Shown here one piece after another: positions 6,231 to 6,598 of a stretch of 6,598 nt of DNA. The notes under the pieces are model-generated. The model was not told where the DNA came from, made no database searches, and saw only the letters and a program-made list of their open reading frames with translations. The translations under genes were made by a program, and so were the position numbers. The stretch is from Sphingomonas sp. (GTDB lineage Bacteria > Pseudomonadota > Alphaproteobacteria > Sphingomonadales > Sphingomonadaceae): the NCBI GenBank assembly GCA_019747165.1, contig JAIERC010000278.1:1-6598 (forward strand), given 5' to 3'. Positions within the stretch are counted from its first letter, which is position 1. Each line of letters starts with the position of its first letter.

Positions 6231-6262
6231 CGCCCGGGGAGGAAACTTCCCGGGCGTTGTTG
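6231..6262 (+). terminator. Hairpin terminator after the receptor gene
   Basis: An 11-bp stem (6231-6241 with 6246-6256, one G-T pair) is closed by a GAAA tetraloop (6242-6245). It is followed by TTGTTG rather than a clean T run. It lies 72 nt after the receptor stop and before the next gene, so it probably ends the receptor transcript, perhaps incompletely. Confidence 0.7.
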
Positions 6263-6326
6263 CGTCGGCTCTTCCCCCCGCCGCACAAATCGTTACCGGT
6301 CACCGCGCACGATTTCAGGAGCCCCC

Positions 6327-6598
6327 ATGCAATTTGACGACGTCATGCTCGGTCGCCGCAGCATCCGCGGGTACAAGCCCGATCCGGTCCCGCGCGCGCT
6401 GATCGAGGAAATTCTGGCCATCGCGATGCGGGCACCGTCATCGATGAACACCCAGCCGTGGAATTTCTACGTCATCACCGGCGAACCGCTGGATCGCATT
6501 CGGGCCGGCAATACCGAACGCACGCTGGCCGGCGTGCCGCAATCGCGCGAGTTCCGGACGGGCCAGGCGTTTGCGGGCCAGCACCGCGACCGGCAGAT
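6327..6598 (+). CDS. Nitroreductase-family flavoenzyme, 5' part only
   Basis: The first 90 residues of an FMN-dependent nitroreductase-family oxidoreductase are present; the gene continues past the window end. The N-terminus shows the family FMN-phosphate-binding signature RRSIR (10-14) and the cofactor/dimer motif APSSMNTQPW (36-45), followed by NFYVITG (46-52). Members are cytoplasmic homodimers that reduce nitroaromatics, quinones or enones with NAD(P)H; the physiological substrate cannot be read from this fragment. ATG 6327 has AGGAG (6317-6321) 5 nt upstream, a good ribosome site. The preceding hairpin suggests its own promoter within 6263-6316, which I could not identify. Confidence 0.93.
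   Translation, partial: MQFDDVMLGRRSIRGYKPDPVPRALIEEILAIAMRAPSSMNTQPWNFYVITGEPLDRIRAGNTERTLAGVPQSREFRTGQAFAGQHRDRQ

Noticed and set aside
1..6598. CRISPR array, tRNA or rRNA genes, insertion sequences, toxin-antitoxin or phage-defence modules
   Set aside because: No regularly spaced repeats, cloverleaf sequences, transposase motifs or defence domains were seen on either strand.

Overview
The window reads as chromosomal DNA of a GC-rich alphaproteobacterium, most likely a sphingomonad (Sphingomonadales). The grounds are a glnB-glnA pair of alphaproteobacterial type, a large TonB-dependent receptor, a palindromic intergenic repeat of a kind I associate with sphingomonad genomes, and GC-rich codon use throughout. 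The assignment is inference; no rRNA or tRNA is present to settle it.

Layout. 9-563 (+) encodes a small winged helix-turn-helix protein of ArsR-like type. Converging on it, 595-1455 (-) encodes a 286-residue polytopic membrane protein. Motif by motif it looks like a compact relative of the SEDS glycosyltransferases (FtsW/RodA), but without the catalytic periplasmic loop. Directly upstream of it on the minus strand is a candidate 34-codon gene (1470-1574) with a near-perfect Shine-Dalgarno sequence. Its stop lies 14 nt before the SEDS-like start, which suggests translational coupling.

Next comes the nitrogen-assimilation core: a sigma-54-type promoter (1596-1612) with possible NtrC boxes upstream, glnB (1663-2001, PII signal protein) and glnA (2096-3508, type I glutamine synthetase), closed by a strong intrinsic terminator (3531-3565). 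The PII uridylylation tyrosine and the GlnA adenylylation tyrosine are both present, so the usual GlnD/GlnB/GlnE control of glutamine synthetase and NtrB/NtrC control of transcription are expected; those partners lie outside the window.

The 400-nt gap 3509-3908 holds the terminator, a 26-bp-arm inverted repeat (3635-3705) and a good sigma-70-type promoter whose spacer and -10 carry an 11-bp tandem repeat. It leads to a TonB-dependent outer-membrane receptor (best start 3909, end 6158) of unknown substrate. A GAAA-capped hairpin (6231-6262) follows, then the start of a nitroreductase-family flavoenzyme (6327 to the window end, truncated).

The glnBA block and the receptor are conventional. The part least explained by known biology is the divergent minus-strand unit: the small ORF plus the SEDS-like protein.
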